A stretch of 64,000 nucleotides of DNA from Anisakis pegreffii. Its lineage: Eukaryota; Nematoda; Chromadorea; Rhabditida; Anisakidae. The stretch covers positions 1 to 64,000 of the forward strand of contig JAPYMA010000662.1 of NCBI GenBank assembly GCA_035041965.1, in the 5' to 3' direction. Position 1 is the first letter of the stretch, and each line of letters begins with the position of its first letter. A program made the translations under genes and the position numbers. The notes beneath the pieces were generated by a model. That model worked only from the letters and a program-made list of their open reading frames with translations. It was not told where the DNA came from and did not search any database. Shown piece by piece: positions 1 through 10,767 of this stretch.

Positions 1-620
1 CCTAAGCCTAAGCCTAAGCCTAAGCCTAAGCCTAAGCCTAAGCCTAAGCCTAAGCCTAAGCCTAAGCCTAAGCCTAAGCCTAAGCCTAAGCCTAAGCCTA
101 AGCCTAAGCCTAAGCCTAAGCCTAAGCCTAAGCCTAAGCCTAAGCCTAAGCCTAAGCCTAAGCCTAAGCCTAAGCCTAAGCCTAAGCCTAAGCCTAAGCC
201 TAAGCCTAAGCCTAAGCCTAAGCCTAAGCCTAAGCCTAAGCCTAAGCCTAAGCCTAAGCCTAAGCCTAAGCCTAAGCCTAAGCCTAAGCCTAAGCCTAAG
301 CCTAAGCCTAAGCCTAAGCCTAAGCCTAAGCCTAAGCCTAAGCCTAAGCCTAAGCCTAAGCCTAAGCCTAAGCCTAAGCCTAAGCCTAAGCCTAAGCCTA
401 AGCCTAAGCCTAAGCCTAAGCCTAAGCCTAAGCCTAAGCCTAAGCCTAAGCCTAAGCCTAAGCCTAAGCCTAAGCCTAAGCCTAAGCCTAAGCCTAAGCC
501 TAAGCCTAAGCCTAAGCCTAAGCCTAAGCCTAGCCTAAGCCTAAGCCTAAGCCTAAGCCTAAGCCTAAGCCTAAGCCTAAGCCTAAGCCTAAGCCTAAGC
601 CTAAGCCTAAGCCTAGCCTA
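1..620. repeat. Telomere array (CCTAAG)n, nematode type
   Basis: Perfect CCTAAG hexamers run from base 1 to about 530. Scattered CCTAG contractions then appear up to about 620. Read outward on the other strand this is TTAGGC, the known nematode telomere repeat, with the G-rich strand pointing off the left edge as expected for a chromosome end. Confidence 0.98.
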
Positions 621-1560
621 GCCTAGCCTAGCCTAAGCCTAGCCTAAGCCTAGCCTAGCCTGGCCTGAGCCTAAGCCTAAGCCTAGCCTAAGCCTAAGCC
701 TAAGCCTAGCCTAGGCCTAAGCCTAAGCCTAAGCCTAAGCCTAGCCTGGCCTAAGCCTAAGCCTAAGCCTAAGCCTAGGCCTAAGCCTAAGCCTGGCCTG
801 GCCTGGCCTAGCCTAAGCCTGGCCTGAGCCTGGCCTGGCCTGGCCTGGCCTGGCCTGGCCTGAGCCTGAAGCCTGGCCTGGCCTGGCCTGGCCTGGCCTG
901 GCCTGGCCTGGCCTGGCCTGGCCTGGCCTGGCCTGGCCTGGCCTGGCCTGGCCTGGCCTGGCCTGGCCTGGCCTGGCCTGGCCTGGCCTGGCCTGGCCTG
1001 GCCTGGCCTGGCCTGGCCTGAGCCTGGCCCTGGCCCTGAGCCTAGGCCTGAGCTAGGCCTGGCCTGAGCCTAGGCCTGGGCCTAGGCCTGGGCTAGGCCT
1101 GAGCCTGAAGCTGGCCTGAGCTAGGCCTGAAGCCTGAAGCCTGGCGCTGGCGCTGAAGCTGGGCTGGCCCTGGCTGGCTGGCCTGGGCTGAGCCTGGCTG
1201 GCCTGAGCTGGCTGGCTGGCCTGAAGCCTGAGCCCTGAAGCACTGGCCTAGGCCTGGCTGGCAGGCCTGAGCCTGAAGCCTGGGCCTGGCCCTCGGCCCT
1301 GGCGGCCTGGGCCTGGGCCTGGCCTCAGGCTGGCCTGGGCCTGGGCCGTGAAGCTGAGCCTGGCCTGGCCAAGCTGGCCTGGCCTGGCCTGGCCTGGCTT
1401 CAAGCCTGGCCTGGGCTGAGCTGAGCTGAGCTCTGAGCGCTGAGCCTGAGCGCAGGCGCAGCAGGCTGACCTGAAGCTGAAGCTGAATACAGGTCCTGGA
1501 GCCTGGAGTGACCTGGGCCTGGGCACCAGACAGATGGACCTGGGCCTGGAGCATGGGTCA
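621..1560. repeat. Degenerate telomere-like tract dominated by CCTGG
   Basis: The hexamer decays into mixtures of CCTAG, CCTGAG and CCTGG. About 868-1020 is an almost pure (CCTGG)n pentamer, followed to about 1560 by irregular GC-rich text such as CCTGAAGC and GCCTGGGC. Open frames across it are only translations of the repeat. It is either true variant subtelomere or mis-called telomere repeat (see findings). Confidence 0.85.
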
Positions 1561-4260
1561 TGGGTTTACCAGATCCATAGATCCTGGGTACAGATTGCAG
1601 CCTGGAGAACAGTCATAGTCATAGTTATGAGTTTTTGAACAGTCATAGTACAGTTTCGAGTACTCTGGAGTAGAGATAGATTTCAGATTTATATGAGCAC
1701 AATTTTGCACATAGATCATGTACATTTTTTTCATAGTATATAGTACAATTGGGTCATAAATTTGACAATGATTTATAGTATGAACGTTTTTGAATTTCGT
1801 ACAATTATTTCATGAACTCGAACAATGAATTTCGAATTTTCGAATTTTCAGACATCGAATTTTCAAATGAATTTCGAGTATCGATTTTCGAATTTCCAAT
1901 ACAATTTTCTTTTCATTCAATTTCAATTTCAATTTTCGAATTTACATTTTCAGATTTCTAGACACAAATTTTCAGATAGATCATAGGAATACAATTTTCA
2001 ATTTCAATTTTTCAAAAACGTTTCATAGACATTTTTTTTGATTTCAATTTATGAATTTCGATTTCGGAGTACAGACTGGAACAGACAGACAGACAGGAAA
2101 CAGACATAGATTTTTCTATTGTATAGTTTTTGAACGACAGACAGTTTTTCATTGTTTTTTTTGGAATTTACATTTTTTCTCAATTTTCGCTCAATTTTCT
2201 AGACATATTTGACACTGAATTTCAATTTTTCAATTTTTTTCAGATTTTTCAGATTTCTCAGACAGACACAGTACAGTACTTTCAATTTTTTTCTTGTGTA
2301 TAGTCATAGATTTTTCAATTTCGAACAATTTCCTGAACCAGACAATTTATCGTTTTTAATTTCGTTTTTCAGATTTTTTCGACCTAGTCATGAATTTACA
2401 GACAGATCTTTGATTTTAATTTTCTTTCATTTTCAGTTTACAGATTTTACGTTTTATAGTACAGATTTCTGAATTTTTCTGGAGTACAGACAGACAGATT
2501 TTTTTTGTTACAGATTTTTCAGATAGATTTTCGTTTCGGGCACAGTTTCGAACAGACATGAACAATTGTATTTGAACAGACAGACAATTGAATATAGTTT
2601 TCGAATTTTGAATTTATGAACAGATTTATAATTTTCGTTTTTGAATTTCGACTCAGATTTCAATTCAATTTTCAGTTTTTCAGAATTTTTCGAATTTGGA
2701 ATTTTCTTTCAAATTTTCAAGATATGAACAATTTTCTTGATTTTCAATTTTCTGAATTTTTTTCAATTTTCAATTTTTTTCAATTTTCAGTTACAATTTA
2801 TAATTTTTTCGAATTTTCAATTTCATTTTTAATTTTCTGATACAATTTTCTGGAATAATTCCTGAGTACAATTTCATTTTAATTTTTCAGACATAGTACG
2901 AATGACATCTGTTTTTGTATAGGCCTGAAAGACAATTTCTGTTCCTGAATTTACGAATTTACTGAACAGACAGACAGCTGTTATGTAGTATAGACAGACC
3001 TGAGTACAGATTTTCAAGTACAGACAGATCTGGGTACAGACATAGATCTGTTTACAGATCTGAATTTGTTTATCAGATTTGCAGATTTCTGAATTTTCTC
3101 GCTGGGTACAGATTTTTGATCCTGAATAGACACGAACCTGAACAATTTTTCAATTTTGAATTATAATTTTTCAATTTTCTGATTTTCAGACGAACAATTT
3201 CAGATTTCTGAATTTCAGATTTCAATTTATAGACATTTTTCAGATTTCTGAACAGATTTTTCGAACGTTACAGATGTTTTCAATTTCTGAATTTTTTGAA
3301 TTTTTCGAACAGATGAAATAGATCTGGTACAGACAGATTTTTTGGAGTACAGACAATGATTTCGTTTTTGAACGCAGACAACGACAACGTACGTTTTGCA
3401 GATTTTTCGAACAATTGTCTGAACAGACAGACAGACTGGAATAGTACGGAATTTTTTTTTTGCACGAGACTCGGAACATTGACATAGATTTTATATAGTA
3501 CATTGACATTTTCGTTTTTTGGGTACAGACAAAATTTTTTTAATTTTTTGTTTCAGACAATTCATAGCATAGCTGTTTTCGTTATAGTCACAGACATGGG
3601 CCTGGGTCATAGATTTTTAGTTTTCAATTTTCTGGGCCTGAATTTATGAACAGATTTTTAGACACCGGAACACAGCCTGGAACAGACAGATGATTTCGAT
3701 TTGCAGACATGTTTCGAACAGACAGATCACAGACAATTTATAATTTTTCAGACAGTACAATTTTTAATTTCAGTTTTTGTTTCGTTATAATTTTCAGATT
3801 TCATTTATAATTTTTCAGACTGGGACAGACAAAGTTTTTTTGAATTTCAGATTTCATGAACAGACAGACACAATTGACACAGACGTTTTTTCAGACATGA
3901 CATAGTGGAGTACAAGATTTTTCTGGAATTTTTTCAATTTTTTCAGACATGTTTTTCAGACAGGAACACAGACATAGTTTTCAGAAACGTTTTTTTGTTA
4001 CGGAACAATTTCTGGAGTGGGTACAGAATTTATCTTGTATGTTTTCAGATTTTTTCAGATTCTGAACATATGATTTTCAGACACCAGACAGACAGATTTT
4101 ATAGATTTTCAGATTTTTGAACAGATTTTTTCAATTTCAAGACAGATTTCAGATCCTGAACAATTTTCAGACAGATTTCAAATTTTTTCAATTTTTAATT
4201 TTTCAATTTTTCAGTTTCTATTTTTTTTAATTTCCAAATTTTCATTCATTCAATTTTCAG
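1561..4260. repeat. Low-complexity T-rich tract with CAGACAGA/TTTTCAGA words
   Basis: For 2.7 kb the sequence is assembled from a small vocabulary: CAGACAGA, TTTTCAGA, GAATTTC, TTTTTCAA and remnants such as CCTGAAC and CCTGGGTACAG. There is no fixed period, no convincing coding frame and no gene signal. The CCTG words left in it connect it by degrees to the CCTGG tract on its left, while the right border with clean CCTAAG at 4261 is abrupt. Confidence 0.75.
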
Positions 4261-4770
4261 TAAAGCCTAAGCCTAAGCCTAAGCCTAAGCCTAAGCCTAA
4301 GCCTAAGCCAAGCCTAAGCCTAAGCCTAAGCCTAAGCCTAAGCCTAAGCCTAAGCCTAAGCCTAAGCCTAAGCCTAAGCCTAAGCCTAAGCCTAAGCCTA
4401 AGCCTAAGCCTAAGCCTAAGCCTAAGCCTAAGCCTAAGCCTAAGCCTAAGCCCTAAGCCTAAGCCTAAGCCTAAGCCTAAGCCTAAGCCTAAGCCTAAGC
4501 CTAAGCCTAAGCCTAAGCCTAAGCCTAAGCCTAAGCCTAAGCCTAAGCCTAAGCCTAAGCCTAAGCCTAAGCCTAAGCCTAAGCCTAAGCCTAAGCCTAA
4601 CCTAAGCCTAAGCCTAAGCCTAAGCCTAAGCCTAAGCCTAAGCCTAAGCCTAAGCCTAAGCCTAAGCCTAAGCCTAAGCCTAAGCCTAAGCCTAAGCCTA
4701 AGCCTAAGCCAAAGCCTAAGCCTAAGCCTAAGCCTAAGCCTAAGCCTAAGCCTAAGCCTAAGCCTAAGCC
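4261..4770. repeat. Internal (CCTAAG)n telomere block
   Basis: About 85 CCTAAG units in the same orientation as the terminal array. A few single-unit variants occur: a lost T near 4309, an extra C near 4452, a CCTAAC unit near 4600 and an AAAG unit near 4711. Sparse variants are typical of the chromosome-proximal edge of a telomere. Unique sequence begins right after, at CCTACTCATCTC. Confidence 0.95.
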
Positions 4771-6149
4771 TACTCATCTCAATACCTAGCCCTGACAAAG
4801 TTATGGAGCTTTGAATTCTGAAAATTTTCAAAAAAATTTTTTTGAGCTAGTACTATCCTAGTAAAGATCTTACCTAGTACTACCTACATTTTAAATATGA
4901 GACCTAGATCTCCAGTGGTTGCGGAATATGGCCAAAAATATTTTTGAAATTTCAAAATTTTAGGTCTCACCTCAACAAAATATTACACTTACAAAGTGTA
5001 AAGACTCATAACGCTGGTGCAGTACCCTTCGATGATCATCTTACATATGAGAACACGCAATTTTCTAATAATCGAGTCCATTTTATAGATATCATAACAT
5101 ATCGTCATCTTTGCCGTGGAACCTTTGACTGCATTTGGTACATGACGCACTTTCGATCATTGAACGGTTGCAGAGTTGACAATAAAAACTAGCGGAGAGA
5201 AATTTTCATGCAAATGCAAAATCACAGACACCGTTCGAATTTTGATTTCAGAAAGCCAATTTATCCCATCAGTAGAAAGAAGTTTGGCCGATTTTGTGCT
5301 AAAGTGCTAAAATTTGTGCTAAAGCGCTCATAAGTGCCAAAGTTCTCAGACTGGAGTTGCAGAAGAAGATGAGAAACTGAGATCAATATGTTTTTATCAT
5401 GATAAATCTTATTATCTTCTCATTATCTTCACTAAACTCGTCGACGAGAAGAATCCAACGTTTGTTTCAGTACACTTATTTGACACTTTAACAGCGTAGT
5501 GATCTGTTCAGATGGCTGTAGTGAAAAAAAATTTAATGACCGCACTACAAAACCTTGTAATATTCTTGTTCAGCTCAATCTGTAGATTGCGAATGTTTCG
5601 TGTTCTGAACAAGGCCTAAGACTTCTTGTTTCCTACTGTTTGAATACGGTTGAAATCATGATTTTTCCGAAAACATCAGTTCGGGTTAGCACATTTATAA
5701 AGACCACGCTGATGGAAGAATATTTGCTTGAATTCTGAGGTTCTGTTAGCACTATCAGTGTTCAGCAATATTCCATTGTTTCTAGTAAGTCTGGGCCAGT
5801 CTATGATTTGGCTTGTATCTAATTATGTATTTATATTATCGCTGTTGTTACCATGGAATGATCCACTGAGCTGACGAGTCTCATTGAACTCGCGTTTGCG
5901 ATGTTAGTCCGATTCGGGATAGATACGTGTTGTTGCATTGATCGCAAACAAACTGTCTAATTCTCCTAAACGTTTCTAGTCTCGCTCTGTGAACACCGTT
6001 ACTTCTCTTATAGCATACGAATGCGGTTCTTCACGAATCGCTCAACTTTGTCTCAGCAAATTCTCCTCCACAGCGGTCTGGTATGCGCCATATCAACACT
6101 AATTTCCATTGGGCACGTCATTAGCATGGTTTTAAGTAGTATTGTGCGG

Positions 6150-6310
6150 GGAGTCTCTGAATTCGGGGTCCTCGTCCCCGAATCCCCGACCATTTTCGAG
6201 CGGCGGCTATTTTTGGGGACTCTCCCCGTCCCCGAAATGTCCTCGACTCTCCCCGTCCCCGACTTCTACAGAATTGTTGGCTCTTCCCGAAATTCTCGGA
6301 AGAAAAACTG
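6150..6310. repeat. CCCCGA-rich dispersed repeat
   Basis: A short GC-rich island with repeated words TCCCCGTCCCCGA, GGGGAGTC and TTTTCGAG. The same vocabulary recurs at 23640-23830, 23900-24060 and twice in tandem at 34150-34425. It is non-coding by appearance and probably a small non-autonomous element. Confidence 0.6.
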
Positions 6311-6407
6311 AACTCTAATCTACCGCGACCTTGCGAGCAGTTCGAAGTTGAATATTCGATCTTTGCTCGCACGTTTGCCTTTAAAGTCCCACTATCATCC
6401 TGTCTCA

Positions 6408-6600
6408 GTTAGGGTTTACAGGGGATCCCGGGATTTGAGTTCTGATGCCGACCCCGGGATTTATGTTTTGAAAAATCCCGGGATCTCGGGATTTAATAGA
6501 GCAAGTCAATTTGTATTAATTTTGCTAGTGCGTCCATCTTGAAGCAAGCCTTAATCATTCCTAGCTCAATCATATGCAGTCATCCTCGTCGTTTGCCATC
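6408..6600 (+). mobile_element. hAT-type element end (AGGGTTT...CCCGGGAT family)
   Basis: It begins AGGGTTTACAGGGGATCCCG and runs through TTTTGAAAAATCCCGGGAT into a segment like AGCAAGTCAATTTGT. The same order of blocks is found inverted at 44720-44892, and its inner part recurs at 11215-11345 and 28078-28205. Because the 28 and 44 kb copies flank BED/transposase relics, this is best read as the terminal region of one hAT family. Confidence 0.6.
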
Positions 6601-9600
6601 TATCATCGATGAATAGTCAAGGAAATTGATGCAAGTCAGACGAGTTAACATGATCAACAACTGTTTGATGAACGTTTGTGTAGCATTCCATTGAACATTC
6701 AACTGATTATTCCGCTCTTCATTAGTTTATGTCACGCTCATCTGGATGCATTTCTATGTAGACTAATGGAGATAATCACATTTTCTTATGAGAACCAAAA
6801 GCAACAAAATTCAACGAAATTTTGAGTTCATGAATCCGTGTGTTAATTCCTTCTCATGATTAAGAATATTTCGAGAGCTGCACAGTGACATTTAATATGT
6901 CCGCATAGGTGAGTGTAGTAGAAAACTGCAGGAGTAGACCATGTATTCTCTTTTGTTTTTGTCAAAAAAATTTTGCTATTTTTTTGCTATTTTTTCAAAA
7001 ACTCTATTTTTTGCTAAACTTTAAAAACTCTGTTTGCTATGCTATTTTTTGCAGTTTTTTTTTCTTAAATTTTGCTGTTTTCAGAAACTCTGTTTTCTCA
7101 TGCGATTGAATAGAATACTGTAAATAGGATTGCATTGCGCCTTTGCAGTTATCGCTCTCCTAGCCTAAAGATCACTTATTTCAGTGCTTTCTCATCAAGA
7201 AATCATGTTTTCAAGGTCCTGCTAACTCTAGTTCCAAAGTTACATCTTCGGGAAGTTTCGAGGACAGGGACGTTAAAAACTTTCTGATTTACCGGTATTT
7301 ATGCACATTCTTGTATTTCATATATTGCTTCCTCTTGCGTCAACAAGTTTTGATGTACACACCAATTCTTTTCACTTTTCCTCTCAAGAGGAATATGATA
7401 AATTATGAACATATCCTTTTCGAAATAATAATGATAATATCTATATAATAATAATAATAATAATAATAATTTTGAATTACGTTTAATCCAACATGTTCAG
7501 CGAGTGGATTATAAGCATTTTTTGAAAGATTTTGAGCGAGAAACATACAATACTTTTGCTTGTTCTGTGCAAATATTCGTCAAACAGTGTTATATGAGCC
7601 AGCTGGTAAAACGACGTTTTCTATACACGAGTGAACTATTATGAAAATCACCGAAATTACAGTTCTCATACTGTGTCAAATATAATCGCAATTCGAAATC
7701 TCTTCACATGAACTATCCGTATCGATAATTCACCATCAAGAAATCAAAAGGATCAGATGTTTTTTGTCCATAATATTTATCAATAATCACCAATATGTTT
7801 TATCAATTTTTTGTCGATCTATCAATGAATTTCATTGATTTTTTATCAATTATCAACAAAAGTATTGATCACTGATGCGACCAAATCAAAATATAACATT
7901 GCTTTTTTCACTGCAATTTTTCACAAACATTGTCACTGAATGTAAAGATTGAGAACTTCGTTTCAGTCCTTTATTCGAACAAATTACCTCATACTTGAGT
8001 AATTAAACCATTATATAAATCATAAATCACGAACAAGCGTTATCAATACAAACAGTTATCAGTACACTCACTCACGAATCAATGCAAAATACACGGGGGA
8101 GAAATACGTCATGCGGTTGCACGATTTCATTCCCTCTCCACGAAGTAAAACTCAGCAGTCATAAAATTTTCCTTTCGTACTGATTCATACCCAGTCACCA
8201 TCTGCATCGCCCATTAATCTTAATTGTTTGAAGCTCGGAATAATAATCACTTTCATTTCACCAAACTATCTCTCTGCACGTTTTTTACTGATTCACTACG
8301 GAATAGGTTGCCGTATGATATCTAATGGCTCACTGCGTAAACAATCTACTGTCATTCAAACGATTAATATTATTAATTTATTCTGATATTCGAAATACCA
8401 TTTTTAATTATTTGAGGCTACTTCACGACTCAATAATCATGACACTGTAATTTTAACGAGCAGAATATTTGACAATAGTGGAAATCACAAGGAACAACAA
8501 CAATAATTCAAATAACAATACGATGATAACAAGGAGAATAACTGCATAACAATAATAAGAGTGATAACGGAAACGCATACTTCATCCAGTTAGCACCTTG
8601 ATCAACCAATTACTACTGAAGTTTCGTGATATTTACAATCAGAAAAAGCATTTTACTATTCCATTTGCGATGTCACTGCTCAGAGAACATAGCTGCTTTA
8701 CATTTCGAATGTTCACCAAAAAATTATGAATGAAGCAACTCGAATAATCCTTGCAAAAATTCGATCACATTGGTCAATATTTCACCGATGAAATAATCAT
8801 AGGTAAATTTTACAAAAATACCTCAAATGAAGCAATTCATAAAGGAAGTGAATTATGAGTGAATTGAATTGAATTATGAATTGTGACTTTTCTTATTATG
8901 AATTGCTTCGTTATTTATTATGAGATAAATATTGAAGCAATTCGTAATAAGAAATAATGAGGGAATAGTATTCAGTTTACGAAACTAGTTACATCTCCTC
9001 ATGTAAGCAAAATCGCCCGACAACATACATGTTTTTTGAATCTAGAGGTTCTTTGGAATCTAACAATGTGGAGAAGTTGCCGTTTTGCCGGGCAGACCTG
9101 AGAGCACCGACAGCATTAAAATGATAACCCTTATAGTGCTCTATAGATCGATCTATAACGATGCAATATATTTGAACGAGCGTCACTGTGCTTATTAAGA
9201 TACCTTCAAGAAATGGAATTGAGTGTTCAGTAAGATCAAACTCATCAGCGTGTCGAGTGTTCATCGCACAATTAATTTTTATCGCTCATCAGATAGTGGA
9301 TCTAGAGGCTTTTCGTCAATCCTCACAAAGTTCAGATTCAATGCTAACAAAAATGATATGAAACGATTACGCCAGTTCGAAATGAACGAAGCATCAGTTA
9401 TGAATCGTCGTAACCAAGTAAGGGTACTATCAGTCAGGCTCAAGGAAATGGTCATCGAGAAGATGAGAAACGATTTCAGATTACACAGCATTAATCTATG
9501 AGCGCTATACTTTTTACACGTTTCATTCGCATTTTTTTGCTAATCCTTACTCGTTCACTTGCTAATTCGCTATTCCTTAAGCCATTCTCATGCATACGCC

Positions 9601-10767
9601 TCACATCTCCTCGAGCCTTACATTTCGCCTTTGATCTTTAGCTTGTTCCTTGTTTGACCTCATTCACAAGCTGACATTCCTCAATTTAAACACTGTAACA
9701 ATATCTTCGTTGCAATTACCATCACTATCATCGACTGGAAGCGGTAGATTCCCAACTCAATTGCGCATCAGTGATTTAAAATTAATATCTGAACAAATGA
9801 CACATTCGAACAATTGCATCAATCACTACCAATCTATCAGAATACGATCGTCAGCAGCTATGTTGTTGAATCGAGTGACATAATAATACAATTCGTTGTC
9901 ATAACAGAGTGACATAAGCCTTTCATTAACATCCGAAGCGTAGAAGCCAAACATTCTGCTTTTCAATCTATGTATGAAGCACGTAGTGGCTGTTTCGTTT
10001 CTTTACACGTATTTTGCTGTCTACGAATAATCCATCCATTCATCACAATTCGTCATTGCTTTGTCATCTTTCCAACTGATCCACATTTCTTAAACTATTT
10101 ATTGATAGGAGGGCGTTGAAATAGTGACCTTTTACTTAATAAAGCTCAACTTGTTCCAACATAATCCAATTTTGACTGTCATTATAGTTTCGACAGAAGT
10201 TGTTATTCTGTTTTAATGGGCAGTGTCTATCTATGGTAAGTTCATCTTGCGACAGTTAATGAAAACAATCACAATAGCAGTATTAATGAATCGCTCTTTT
10301 TTTACGCAGTTATGCATTCAGAATGGTTTGACAGATCGGTTTTTAAAAAATGTTGTTCAAGTATTCATGAAACATTGAGTATCGTCCTGCATATTCACTT
10401 TGTAAAGCTGATTGCCACTGCTGAACTCGAGTACTTGCTAAAGTTCCAAGTGCGCTGCAGCAACTGGTTGCAAGTGCGGCGTTTGCAGGTAAACGAACCG
10501 AATTGCGCCTGAAATTAACATGTGCGCTCTTCAACCATGCATGCGTTGTTCTCTTACGAACCTGTTGAAGAGAATTTATTCTAGAAACTCAGCCACTCTA
10601 ATTTGCTACAATCAAAAAATGCAAACTAGTGATATTATGCATTGTTCCCACCACTAACAGAAGAAAATCATACGGCTACATGTTCACTTTTTTGAAGAAT
10701 TCGACATGCTCAAATTATCTCAAAGTATTTTCTCAGAATTTTTGAAATGTGGTATAGCTATTCAACG

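Larger units (their letters stand above)
4771..10767. other. Subtelomeric region without a supported gene
   Basis: AT-rich DNA with short repeats (6150-6310 and 6408-6600, listed separately), a T-rich tract near 6950-7090 and a (TAA)n tract near 7445. Two places hold weak open frames. At 4944-5192 (+) an 82-codon frame includes a segment around GTFDCIWYM that faintly recalls thiopurine-type methyltransferases. At 8989-9501 both strands are open; on the plus strand a GTAAGG donor follows a basic, helix-like frame at about 9400-9420. Neither is good enough to call a gene. Confidence 0.5.

Noticed and set aside
1093..1554. Long Pro/Gln/Ala/Arg-rich minus-strand frames
   Set aside because: Translation of GC-rich degenerate telomere-like repeat; no start context or splice signals.
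2209..4120. Phe-rich plus-strand frames in the T-rich tract
   Set aside because: Low-complexity sequence of doubtful reality; codon content only mirrors TTT and TTC words.
4250..4831. 193-codon minus-strand frame of alternating Arg/Leu and Gly/Leu
   Set aside because: It is only the translation of the CCTAAG array and its small shifts.
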